Positions 9,322 through 16,311 of a stretch of DNA of 64,000 bases are shown piece after piece. Position numbers and translations under genes: made by a program. How positions within the stretch are numbered: the first letter of the stretch is position 1; the number at the start of each line of letters is the position of its first letter. Source of the stretch: Petrimonas sp. (lineage in GTDB: Bacteria; Bacteroidota; Bacteroidia; Bacteroidales; Dysgonomonadaceae). The notes below the pieces were generated by a model that was given only the letters and a program-made list of their open reading frames with translations, was not told the DNA's origin and did no database searches. The stretch lies in contig DUNG01000034.1 in the NCBI GenBank assembly GCA_012839475.1, forward strand, positions 213,654-277,653. Reading direction: 5' to 3'.

Positions 9322-10647
9322 CTACAAACTATCCCCCAGCAAAAAATCCATCAGGCTAACGGTTATTATGCCGTTTTCATCCACTTTTGACTTGATGTCG
9401 TCTCCCACGATAATCACCTTACGAAAGTTATCGCCTATATTCAGCAAAGGTCTCTGCTCTTGTTTCCTTTTCTCCGGTGAATGCATGCGGTAAACCGACT
9501 GTATATAAAGCCTTTCAGCTCCCCGGTTTACTACGAAATCCACTTCCAACTTCCGTCGATTATTCTTGCCATTAACACTACCACCGTCACGAAAGCTACT
9601 GTTATCACCTCCTATATCGCCACCTTTGTACCCGCTGACGTTGCGGTCTCCTTTGTTGTTTTCCCAAACTTGAACCATGCCTACATCCACCAGGTAGCCC
9701 CGCCTACGAAGCTCGTTATATATCATGTTTTCCATTATATGGCTCTCTTCCTGTTGCCGAAAATTTAAAACCGCATTCCGTATCCCCAGGTCGGCAAAAT
9801 AGTATTTCGTTTCGGTTCCAATATATTTCCGCCCCTTCACATCATACCTCAACGCACCCTCTACGAGGAAAGCATCTTGCAGGTAATCAATATACTCTTT
9901 GATTGTGGCTGGCTTGATACTAACCTGCTCTCTCGATTTAAACGTGTTGCTTATTCGGGTAGGATTTACGGGTGATCCGATGGATGACGCGAGAATCTGC
10001 ACCAGCTGTTTCAGTCCCTCAACATTGCGTAGACGGTTGCGTTCAATCACATCTTTCAAGTAGGTCAGCTCGTATATATTTTGCAGGTACTCCATCTTTT
10101 TCTGCTCCGTGGGAAGTTGCGGGACCAAGGGAAGTCCCCCGTAAGTGTAATAATCCTGCCACGCGCTTAAACGGTCACCTCCAACGGCGCTATAATACTC
10201 GCTAAAAGAGAGGGGCCACACATGTATCTCATCGCCCCTACCACGAAATTCGGTTACTACATCCTTAGAAAGAAACCTGGAATTCGATCCAGAAACGTAA
10301 ATATCGAGTTGTGGGTTACGCGTTAAGCTGAGCAGAACACCTACAAAATCATCAACAAACTGTATCTCATCAAGAATAATATAGTGCGTTTTTCCATCTT
10401 TCTGTAGGCGGGTATCGATATAATCCAGTAGAGTATCAGGATCACGAAGAGCTCGACTACGCCTGTCATCAAGCGAAATCCCTATTATATGATCCTCCTC
10501 TACACCTTGCCGGAGTAAATAGTTGCGGAATAGGACGAACAAGAGGAACGATTTGCCACACCGCCTGCCACCGGTAACTATTTTTACCAACCCGTTGCCC
10601 TGTCCGGCAGTCAGCATATCGAGATATTTTGGCCGTTGAATCGTCAT
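9322..10647 (-). CDS. AAA-type ATPase with DUF4143 C-terminal domain
   Basis: 441 residues. The N-terminal half has a P-loop GGRRCGKSFLL (about 26-36) and a Walker B YIILDEIQF; the arginine-containing segment VSGSNSRFLS follows, as in the ATPases found widely in anaerobes with a DUF4143 domain. The C-terminal half has the DUF4143 nuclease-like pattern, including NMIYNELRRRGY and LEVDFVV. An insertion rich in Gly, Asn and Asp (about 335-365) interrupts that domain. The role of the family is not settled; many members sit in accessory regions. It points towards tRNA-Phe and ends within 80 bases of the tRNA terminator, in keeping with an insertion near a tRNA gene. Confidence 0.85.
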   Translation of the reverse strand: MTIQRPKYLDMLTAGQGNGLVKIVTGGRRCGKSFLLFVLFRNYLLRQGVEEDHIIGISLDDRRSRALRDPDTLLDYIDTRLQKDGKTHYIILDEIQFVDDFVGVLLSLTRNPQLDIYVSGSNSRFLSKDVVTEFRGRGDEIHVWPLSFSEYYSAVGGDRLSAWQDYYTYGGLPLVPQLPTEQKKMEYLQNIYELTYLKDVIERNRLRNVEGLKQLVQILASSIGSPVNPTRISNTFKSREQVSIKPATIKEYIDYLQDAFLVEGALRYDVKGRKYIGTETKYYFADLGIRNAVLNFRQQEESHIMENMIYNELRRRGYLVDVGMVQVWENNKGDRNVSGYKGGDIGGDNSSFRDGGSVNGKNNRRKLEVDFVVNRGAERLYIQSVYRMHSPEKRKQEQRPLLNIGDNFRKVIIVGDDIKSKVDENGIITVSLMDFLLGDSL

Positions 10648-10821
10648 ATAGGGGCTGTTTTTTGTGGTTTACCACACATTTTGCCCCTAAGTTGCACATA
10701 TTTTGTCTTATTTGCAAATATTTTGCAAATATTTAACATCGCGGATTTAAGTTGCATTTACTAATTAAACTTTGCCATGAAAGGAGGAAATATGCGATAA
10801 AACAGGATACGTCTTTGCAAT

Positions 10822-10837
10822 TATTTTTGCATCTTTG
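10822..10837 (+). promoter_or_regulatory. Possible -7 elements upstream of the cas6 remnant
   Basis: TATTTTTG at 10822-10829 and CATCTTTG at 10830-10837 both resemble the TAnnTTTG element; TTTG at 10814-10817 is too near for standard spacing. Weak. Confidence 0.3.
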
Positions 10838-10878
10838 TGAAACTTCGTATAACATAAGCTAAATTCACGTCAACCCCT

Positions 10879-11082
10879 ATGAATTACACTAAAATTATAT
10901 TAATACGTTTCGAGAATTATCTACCTGCACATGAAATCGAAGCTTTTAGGGGTGCAGTCATCAGTCAACTAAAAAGCAAAGACCTTTTATTTCATAATCA
11001 CTTGCCCGATAGTGAGGGCTTTCGCTACTCCTATCCCCTCATCCAATACTCGGAGAGTATCTTCCACTGGAATAAGGATTAA
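10879..11082 (+). pseudogene. Cas6-like CRISPR endonuclease, N-terminal remnant
   Basis: 67 residues, against more than 200 for a full Cas6. The segment FRGAVISQLKSKDLLFHNHL followed by GFRYSYPLIQY matches the opening of the Cas6 (Cas6b-like) family, which normally reads RG...LLHNH...RYRYPLIQYK and processes crRNA. Directly after PLIQY the frame enters the first CRISPR repeat (11048-11085): the last eleven residues and the stop are repeat-encoded. The gene was therefore cut by a deletion or recombination that joined it to an array. No cas1, cas2 or effector gene is in the window. Identification rests on motif memory, not a search. Confidence 0.7.
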
Positions 11083-11158
11083 GACAGTTCATACGCTTCG
11101 TCTCCCCATATCTCTGTAACACTCGGAGAGTATCTTCCACTGAAATAAGGATTAAAAC
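11048..11158 (+). CRISPR. Two-repeat CRISPR remnant with one spacer
   Basis: Two 38-base copies at 11048-11085 and 11121-11158 differ at only two positions and enclose a 35-base unrelated spacer. Both start ACTCGGAGAGTATCTTCC and end GGATTAAGAC or GGATTAAAAC, an ending like that of type I/III CRISPR repeats. The first copy overlaps the 3' end of the cas6 remnant. No third copy is seen before the insertion sequence that begins about 70 bases later. Confidence 0.75.
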
Positions 11159-11244
11159 TGGATATGTTCTACCATACCCAAAGAAAAATCTTATAGAAAA
11201 TCAGCGTTGAATGTACGCACGATGTTTAAGGGTTAACTGTTATA

Positions 11245-11426
11245 TATCACAACATCGTTGACATTCTAAAGAGCATTTAGTATATCAACACATCGTTGAC
11301 AAAAAAGATAAATTCCTTAAGGAATTTCGCTCGCTAAAGAAAGGAAAGTATCAGCACATCGTTGACAAAAATCTCTTAAGAGATTTCGCTTTCTAAAGCG
11401 GGCAAAATATCAAGAGTTCATTGACA
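11245..11426 (-). repeat. Left-end iterated repeats of the IS (four copies) with palindromes between
   Basis: 19-base copies at 11245-11263, 11283-11301, 11349-11367 and 11408-11426, all of the form TATCA...ATCGTTGACA, the last one degenerate. After copies 2 and 3 there are perfect palindromes AAATTCCTTAAGGAATTT (11310-11327) and AAATCTCTTAAGAGATTT (11369-11386), each followed by a CGCT...CTAAAG sequence. The palindromes lie just beyond the transposase stop and may also terminate its transcript. Confidence 0.8.
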
Positions 11427-12589
11427 TATTGTATTTTTAAAGGCAATGACATTGCAAAGTTGAAAACGTGGTACAGGACACTGTTCCGGCTTACTGTCAG
11501 AACGTATCTATCAATGATAACTTCCGCGACCACGTAGCTATAGATTAACTCTGCGTTCACGATAAAACTCTCGTTTAGTAAATGTAGCTTACGATCGCTT
11601 CTGATGAAGCGGATGAAAATAATTCGTCCACTATCAACGAGTATCTTTTCATTTAAATCAATCTCTGCCGTCAGTGGTGATTTCCGAGTTATATCATTTA
11701 AAAGCTGTTCCGGAGTTCGATTGTTTTGTGAACTATACCTATGGTGTTTGTTATGAAAAGCGGAGAAGTCAACGGCTCTTTCCTTTACATCTTCAAATGA
11801 CTTGAACTTTCGCGTGTTATAAAAGTACCTTATAACATTGTCATTAAATTTTTCAATGACACCGTTTCTCCAAGGCTCTGCCGGTGGTATGAAAACGGGG
11901 GTTACCGAGTTCGATAAAGCAACTCGCATCAGTAGCCCGAGCGAGCGCGGATGCCTATTGCTGCCCCTGAAAGAAAGCTCGTTATCCATTTGGAGAAAAT
12001 CCGGCATTTGATAGTTTCGCCAAAAGTCAATCACACTTGCAGCTGCGCTTTTCGCTAATTTGTTTTTAATAGGATAAACACCTGCATAGTGGTTTTCAGT
12101 ATCAATGATGTTGAAAAAATAAAAACGACAACCACCTTTCAGGTATTTAGGCCCCACTATATCCATTTGTTGAACACCGTGAAAGTAAGTGGGATATTCC
12201 GTGTCTTTCAATCTTTTCACTTCAGATTGATGCAAGAGCTTGTTGCGTCGCAATATCCTGTTTACAGTTGATATCGAGGGAGGTGTAACACCTAATCTTT
12301 CAAATTCATACAAGATACTTACAGCACCTTTTTGAGCGTAAGGCTCATTTTCTAAGCGTTTGCGAATGTCAATAACAAGCTGTTCTGTTTGCTCTGCTGT
12401 TTTTGCAGGAATGGTTTTGGGTGCAGTAGATTTGGTTTTATACCAATCCGGCGAACCACCTTTAAACTCCTTCAACCACTTGTAAAACCATTGACGAGTA
12501 CGATTGACTTGTTGAGTAACCAACTTTACAGGTACTCCTTGTAGGTGTAAACGGATAGCCTCTTGCCTTAAAATTTCTTCTCGTTCCAT
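11393..12589 (-). CDS. DDE transposase/integrase, IS481-like
   Basis: 398 residues. An N-terminal helix-turn-helix region (about 1-50: ILRQEAIRLHLQGVPVKLV, then TRQWFYKWLKEF) precedes an rve-type catalytic core. The likely acidic triad is the Asp in QQMDIVGPKY, the Asp in LQMDNELSF and the Glu in PWRNGVIEKFND. The C-terminus runs to within the left-end repeat zone. Length and layout are those of an intact enzyme with no frameshift. Codon use is A+T-rich like the rest of the island. It reads away from the right end, whose three repeats sit just upstream and could bind transposase at its own promoter. Confidence 0.9.
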   Translation of the reverse strand: MEREEILRQEAIRLHLQGVPVKLVTQQVNRTRQWFYKWLKEFKGGSPDWYKTKSTAPKTIPAKTAEQTEQLVIDIRKRLENEPYAQKGAVSILYEFERLGVTPPSISTVNRILRRNKLLHQSEVKRLKDTEYPTYFHGVQQMDIVGPKYLKGGCRFYFFNIIDTENHYAGVYPIKNKLAKSAAASVIDFWRNYQMPDFLQMDNELSFRGSNRHPRSLGLLMRVALSNSVTPVFIPPAEPWRNGVIEKFNDNVIRYFYNTRKFKSFEDVKERAVDFSAFHNKHHRYSSQNNRTPEQLLNDITRKSPLTAEIDLNEKILVDSGRIIFIRFIRSDRKLHLLNESFIVNAELIYSYVVAEVIIDRYVLTVSRNSVLYHVFNFAMSLPLKIQYVNELLIFCPL

Positions 12590-12646
12590 TTTTTAAGGGA
12601 AAAATAGAACGAAACGTACAATATTTCAAAGAGCTTTTTATCGTTT

Positions 12647-12726
12647 TGTAAACGATGTCATGATACGAAATTGACCATTAAGTGTAAACGATGTTATGAC
12701 ACTTTTTTGTAAACAATGTTATGATA
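12647..12726 (+). repeat. Right-end iterated repeats of the IS (three copies)
   Basis: 19-base copies at 12647-12665, 12683-12701 and 12708-12726 of the form TGTAAACGATGTTATGATA, the reverse complement of the left-end motif with consistent changes. Confidence 0.8.
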
Positions 12727-12852
12727 TTTATCAGTTAACACTAGACTGATACTACAGGCATGAGAGTCCTACCTCGAAGCTTTGCTATAGGACAACATTC
12801 AAGGAGTGGTTTTTCAAAAACGGTAAAACAAGGCAAAGAGGTTTCTAAATTT

Positions 12853-13320
12853 TTAATTCAATTCTATTACCCATCTATTTTCGCAATAGCATTCGGTAAT
12901 TAGTTTTTCTTTTATCCAAAGTAAATCTTGTGTTATTATCTCATTAAGAAGATGGTAAATGCACTCTTCGAACTTACCTAAATTCCTATTTAGTTCTGCA
13001 ATCATCAACTTGTTTTCAGGAACAAACGGGAGAGCAAGCTCGATTAACTTATAGCAATTCTCAGCCCACTTTAACTCATAGTCCTCATCGACGAATATCT
13101 CTTTACCTTCTCTAATCCTATCGTTATAACTCATCCAAATATCAAGCCTAATCAGAAACTCCTCACCAATATTCTCATACGCCTTATTTTCAAGCGTTTT
13201 AAAGTAGTCCTCAATACTTAAAAACTCAACCTCATCTGCTTTTCCCCACTCCGCCGTGAATCTTTCACGAAAAAGGAAAAAAGTGTATATTTGTATCGCT
13301 TGGTAACCCTCGTAGTCCAT
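12853..13320 (-). CDS. Protein of unknown function
   Basis: 155 residues from the ATG at 13320; an upstream TTG at 13347 would add nine residues but would overlap the divergent phosphatase gene, so the ATG is preferred. The protein is acidic and rich in Trp, Tyr and Leu, apparently all-helical, with segments such as WAENCYKLIELALPFVPENK and no signal peptide or membrane span. I do not recognise a family; small soluble acidic helical proteins near mobile elements include immunity proteins, but nothing here proves that. A+T-rich like the neighbouring island. Confidence 0.6.
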   Translation of the reverse strand: MDYEGYQAIQIYTFFLFRERFTAEWGKADEVEFLSIEDYFKTLENKAYENIGEEFLIRLDIWMSYNDRIREGKEIFVDEDYELKWAENCYKLIELALPFVPENKLMIAELNRNLGKFEECIYHLLNEIITQDLLWIKEKLITECYCENRWVIELN

Positions 13321-13346
13321 GCTATTGGGGATAAAGGTTAAAAGCA

Positions 13347-14048
13347 ATGAGAATAGCCGTTATCGGGGACGTACACGGGAGCTCGAAATGGTCAAGCTTG
13401 ATTACCCGTAACGAAAAGGAGTACGACAAACTGGTATTCCTGGGAGACTACGTGGACGATTGGTGGATAAGCGATGAGCGCATCAAAGAGGCGTTGGCAG
13501 ACATCATCTTCTACGCGGAATACGAGGGTTCCGACACAGTGAAATTGCTTATTGGCAATCACGACTACCAATACATCAACCCAAATTGCGACTACCGAAG
13601 TACCGGGTTTAGAGAAAAAACATACCCAGAACTGCACGAACTCTTCTCGAACCATCTTGACCTATTTAGCTTCGCATACCAAGTAGATGATGTGCTTTTT
13701 ACGCACGCCGGTGTGTGCCACTCGTGGTTCACCCATTTCTTCGAGGGCGACCTCAACGAGGATATCGCAACGCAACTGAACCACCCCGCGAGCCTAAGCC
13801 AATTGAAAGCCCTAACTATCGTGGGAACAGAAAGGGGAGGATGGCTCCCCTTTGGTGGCCCGCTTTGGTGCGACCAAGCCGAGTTGAAGGAGGAACCGCT
13901 GAAAGGGTACACTCAAGTGGTCGGCCACACGCGTACAAACGAGATCGAAAAGTACGAACATGAACATGGCGTGCTCTACTTCGCCGATTGCCTGGAAAAC
14001 ATGAAGGAACTACCCATTTTCGATACGGAATCGAAAAAGTTTGTTTGA
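13347..14048 (+). CDS. Calcineurin-like metallophosphoesterase
   Basis: 233 residues, cytosolic (no signal). The two-metal signature of the superfamily is complete and in order: GDVHG (7-11), LGDYVDD (32-38), GNHDYQ (around 69), then THAGVCH (around 119) and VGHTRT (around 192). This resembles the PPP-type/ApaH-like branch that hydrolyses phosphoproteins or dinucleotides; the substrate cannot be read from sequence. It starts divergently from the unknown gene at 12853. Base composition has returned to the G+C-richer chromosomal type. Confidence 0.88.
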   Translation: MRIAVIGDVHGSSKWSSLITRNEKEYDKLVFLGDYVDDWWISDERIKEALADIIFYAEYEGSDTVKLLIGNHDYQYINPNCDYRSTGFREKTYPELHELFSNHLDLFSFAYQVDDVLFTHAGVCHSWFTHFFEGDLNEDIATQLNHPASLSQLKALTIVGTERGGWLPFGGPLWCDQAELKEEPLKGYTQVVGHTRTNEIEKYEHEHGVLYFADCLENMKELPIFDTESKKFV

Positions 14049-14204
14049 ATTCGTGGAGAATAATGTCCCCGATTCAAAAAATTTCACTATTTTTGTGTTG
14101 AATTCTGCAGCATCAAGAATTCTCTCTCGACAGAGATACCAACCGAGCAAAAAAGCCACGGTGGTCAAAATGATGCGGATGTCTCATCAAAAAAATTAAA
14201 AGCT
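14049..14204. other. Intergenic region after the phosphatase
   Basis: A+T-rich, no gene or RNA recognised. TATTTTTG-like sequence occurs near 14091 (CACTATTTTTGTGTTG), so a small transcript reading to the right is possible. Confidence 0.4.
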
Positions 14205-14327
14205 ATGATTTTTTTTGACCTATTTCAGTTCAATTTTTTGAACGGCCGGTTACTTCACGTGGATACCGACAATGACTTTATCGGCTATGACCCGATATTC
14301 AGCGAACCGATGGATTACCCTAAATAA
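14205..14327 (+). CDS. Small ORF or C-terminal gene remnant
   Basis: 40 codons from ATG to TAA. The second half (NGRLLHVDTDNDFIGYD...) looks like real protein sequence and its DNA is G+C-richer than the surrounding region, while the first codons are low-complexity. It may be the tail of a larger gene that has been lost. No family recognised. Confidence 0.25.
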   Translation: MIFFDLFQFNFLNGRLLHVDTDNDFIGYDPIFSEPMDYPK

Positions 14328-14395
14328 ATCCTGTTAATATTAAATAAGGTAGTTGGAATATCACGTAACAGTGGTGACTAATTAAAAAAAAGCTT

Positions 14396-14403
14396 TATTT
14401 TTG
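14396..14403 (+). promoter_or_regulatory. -7 element for the first rhamnosidase gene
   Basis: TATTTTTG at 14396-14403 lies 60 bases before the chosen ATG. A -33 element is poor. Confidence 0.4.
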
Positions 14404-14463
14404 TATAATAAAGCAAAGGTTGTTGTAGCGATAACCGATAATAAAAACTGTAAAAACACCAGG

Positions 14464-16233
14464 ATGAGAACTTACCTACACCTTGTGATACTTGTTTTCT
14501 TGTTGCCCAAAAGCGTGTCCGGACAAACGTACCTTTCAGAACGAGCGTTTCAAGAGCGACTGGTTAAAGACGAGATTACCCGTGCTTATCTTATGCCCGT
14601 CGATATCCTTTGGCTGTCAGACGACCAGGGTAAGCAGGTCAAGAACCCGGAGGTATTGTTAGCCCCGTTCGATGGGCAGCTTACCACCGATGGCAGTGGC
14701 ATGTGCGTGTTGCTATCTGACAACAACGCCCAAGCCTCCCTGCTGCTCGACTTCGGCAAAGAGATCTACGGGGGCATCGAGATAGCCGCCGCGATACGGG
14801 GCGAGAAAAAACCGGTTAAGGTCCGCGTTCGCTTCGGGGAGTCGGTCACGGAAACCATGAGCGATTGCATCGACAACAGCGTGCCGGGAATGGGGTCCGC
14901 AACTAATGACCACGCGATGCGCGACTTCACGTTGGATATCCCCTGGCTGGGAACCATCGAAGTCGGGAACTCCGGTTTCCGTTACGTCCTCATCGACCTG
15001 CTGGACAAAGGTGTAGAGCTGCCTATCCGTGCCGTACGGGGCATCTTGCGGTATAGGGACCTCCCTTACCTGGGCTCGTTCAGATCGAGCAACGAGCGAC
15101 TGAACGAGATATGGAACACGGGGGCCTACACCGTCCACCTCAACATGCAGGATTACCTTTGGGACGGCATCAAAAGGGACCGCCTGGTGTGGCTGGGCGA
15201 CGTGCACCCCGAGGTGATGTCCATCAACACGGTATTCGGTGATACCGAGGTAGTGAGGAAAAGCCTCGATTTTGGCCGCGACACCACCCCCCTACCCGGC
15301 TGGATGAACGGGATGTCCTCCTACTCCCTATGGTGGATCATCAGCCACCGCGACTTCTACCTGGCCCATGGCGACCTGGATTACCTCAATGAACAACGCA
15401 CCTACCTGTCGGGACTGGTGGAGCAACTGATATCTAAAATCGACCCCGATGGGACGGAGCAACTGGATGGCGGCCGCTTCCTGGATTGGCCTACCTCCGA
15501 AGACCAGGACGTGATCCATTCCGGCCTCCAAGCGTTGATGGTGATTGCCATGGAAGCGGGGAAGGATATTGCGGAATGGCTTGATGACAAACCGCTGGCA
15601 AAGAAATGCGAAGATGGCATCCGCTCGTTGAGGAGACAGAACCCCTCGATGCACGATAACAAGCAGGCAGCTGCCCTCCTCTCCCTGGCCGATATGGTGC
15701 CCGCCAACGAGGCCGCAAAGGTAATCCTTAAGGGGGGAGCCAACGATTTCGCCACCTTCTACGGCTACTACATGCTGGAGGCGTTGGCGAAAGATGGCAA
15801 GTACCAGGAGGCGATGGAGATCATTTCGGACTACTGGGGTGCAATGCTCGACCTGGGGGCCACCACGTTCTGGGAGAACTTTACCTATCAGGAACGAATC
15901 AACGCGGTGGGCATCGATGAGCTGCCCGATCCAACGCGGTTCAACATTCACGCTGACGGGGGCAAACACTGCTACATCGGCCTTAGGGCAAGCCTGTGCC
16001 ACGGCTGGGCATCCGGTCCAACCACGTGGTTAACAGCCCATGTACTGGGGATTCAAGTAGTGGAACCGGGAGCAAAGGTTGTCCGTGTATCACCCAACTT
16101 GGGTGACCTGACGTTCGCGGAAGGCACCTATCCAACTCCCTACGGCGAGATTTTCGTGAGACACGTGAAACAGGCCGACGGAACCGTTGAAAGTGAAATC
16201 AAAGCGCCAAACGAGGTGAAAATCATCCGATAG
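14464..16233 (+). CDS. Alpha-L-rhamnosidase, GH78-type, compact form
   Basis: 589 residues from the ATG that opens a signal peptide (MRTYLHLVILVFLL... ending near VSGQ); the longer frame begins at a TTG inside the promoter. GH78 enzymes release terminal alpha-L-rhamnose with inversion on an (alpha/alpha)6 barrel. The catalytic strip reads LWDGIKRDRLVWLGD instead of the usual DCPxRE...GD: both outer Asp residues are kept, Cys is Gly and the general-acid Glu is Asp. The distal general base is present in GATTFWENF. The N-terminal domains are fewer than in the other GH78 proteins here. First gene of the glycan-degradation locus, with the DUF5722 gene 78 bases downstream. Confidence 0.87.
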   Translation: MRTYLHLVILVFLLPKSVSGQTYLSERAFQERLVKDEITRAYLMPVDILWLSDDQGKQVKNPEVLLAPFDGQLTTDGSGMCVLLSDNNAQASLLLDFGKEIYGGIEIAAAIRGEKKPVKVRVRFGESVTETMSDCIDNSVPGMGSATNDHAMRDFTLDIPWLGTIEVGNSGFRYVLIDLLDKGVELPIRAVRGILRYRDLPYLGSFRSSNERLNEIWNTGAYTVHLNMQDYLWDGIKRDRLVWLGDVHPEVMSINTVFGDTEVVRKSLDFGRDTTPLPGWMNGMSSYSLWWIISHRDFYLAHGDLDYLNEQRTYLSGLVEQLISKIDPDGTEQLDGGRFLDWPTSEDQDVIHSGLQALMVIAMEAGKDIAEWLDDKPLAKKCEDGIRSLRRQNPSMHDNKQAAALLSLADMVPANEAAKVILKGGANDFATFYGYYMLEALAKDGKYQEAMEIISDYWGAMLDLGATTFWENFTYQERINAVGIDELPDPTRFNIHADGGKHCYIGLRASLCHGWASGPTTWLTAHVLGIQVVEPGAKVVRVSPNLGDLTFAEGTYPTPYGEIFVRHVKQADGTVESEIKAPNEVKIIR

Positions 16234-16311
16234 CTCTTAATCGTTGCTGACAGATATTTCCATGGCTCACTTGTTACTGGTAAAAATTATTGTTTTAAAC
16301 ACGACAAAATA

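Larger units (their letters stand above)
11231..12740 (-). mobile_element. IS481-like insertion sequence with iterated terminal repeats
   Basis: About 1.5 kb with one transposase gene. The outer ends form imperfect inverted repeats of about 32 bases: the left starts GTTAACTGTTATATATCA (from 11232) and the right, read inwards on the minus strand, starts GTTAACTGATAAATATCA (from 12739). Inside each end the motif TATCA-N5-6-ATCGTTGACA recurs: four copies at left and three at right, in opposite orientations. No clear target duplication is seen in the flanks, which may mean decay or later rearrangement. It lies between the CRISPR remnant and an unknown gene. Confidence 0.75.

Noticed and set aside
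11245..11426. Regularly spaced repeats that first look like a CRISPR array
   Set aside because: Matching inverted copies occur at the other end of the transposase gene, so they are IS end repeats.
12767..12794. GTCCTA/TAGGAC inverted repeat beside the IS as a terminator or target site
   Set aside because: Short stem with a 16-base loop and no T run; not matched at the other flank.
15328..16002. 224-codon minus-strand frame
   Set aside because: Antisense to the first GH78 gene, with no family features.
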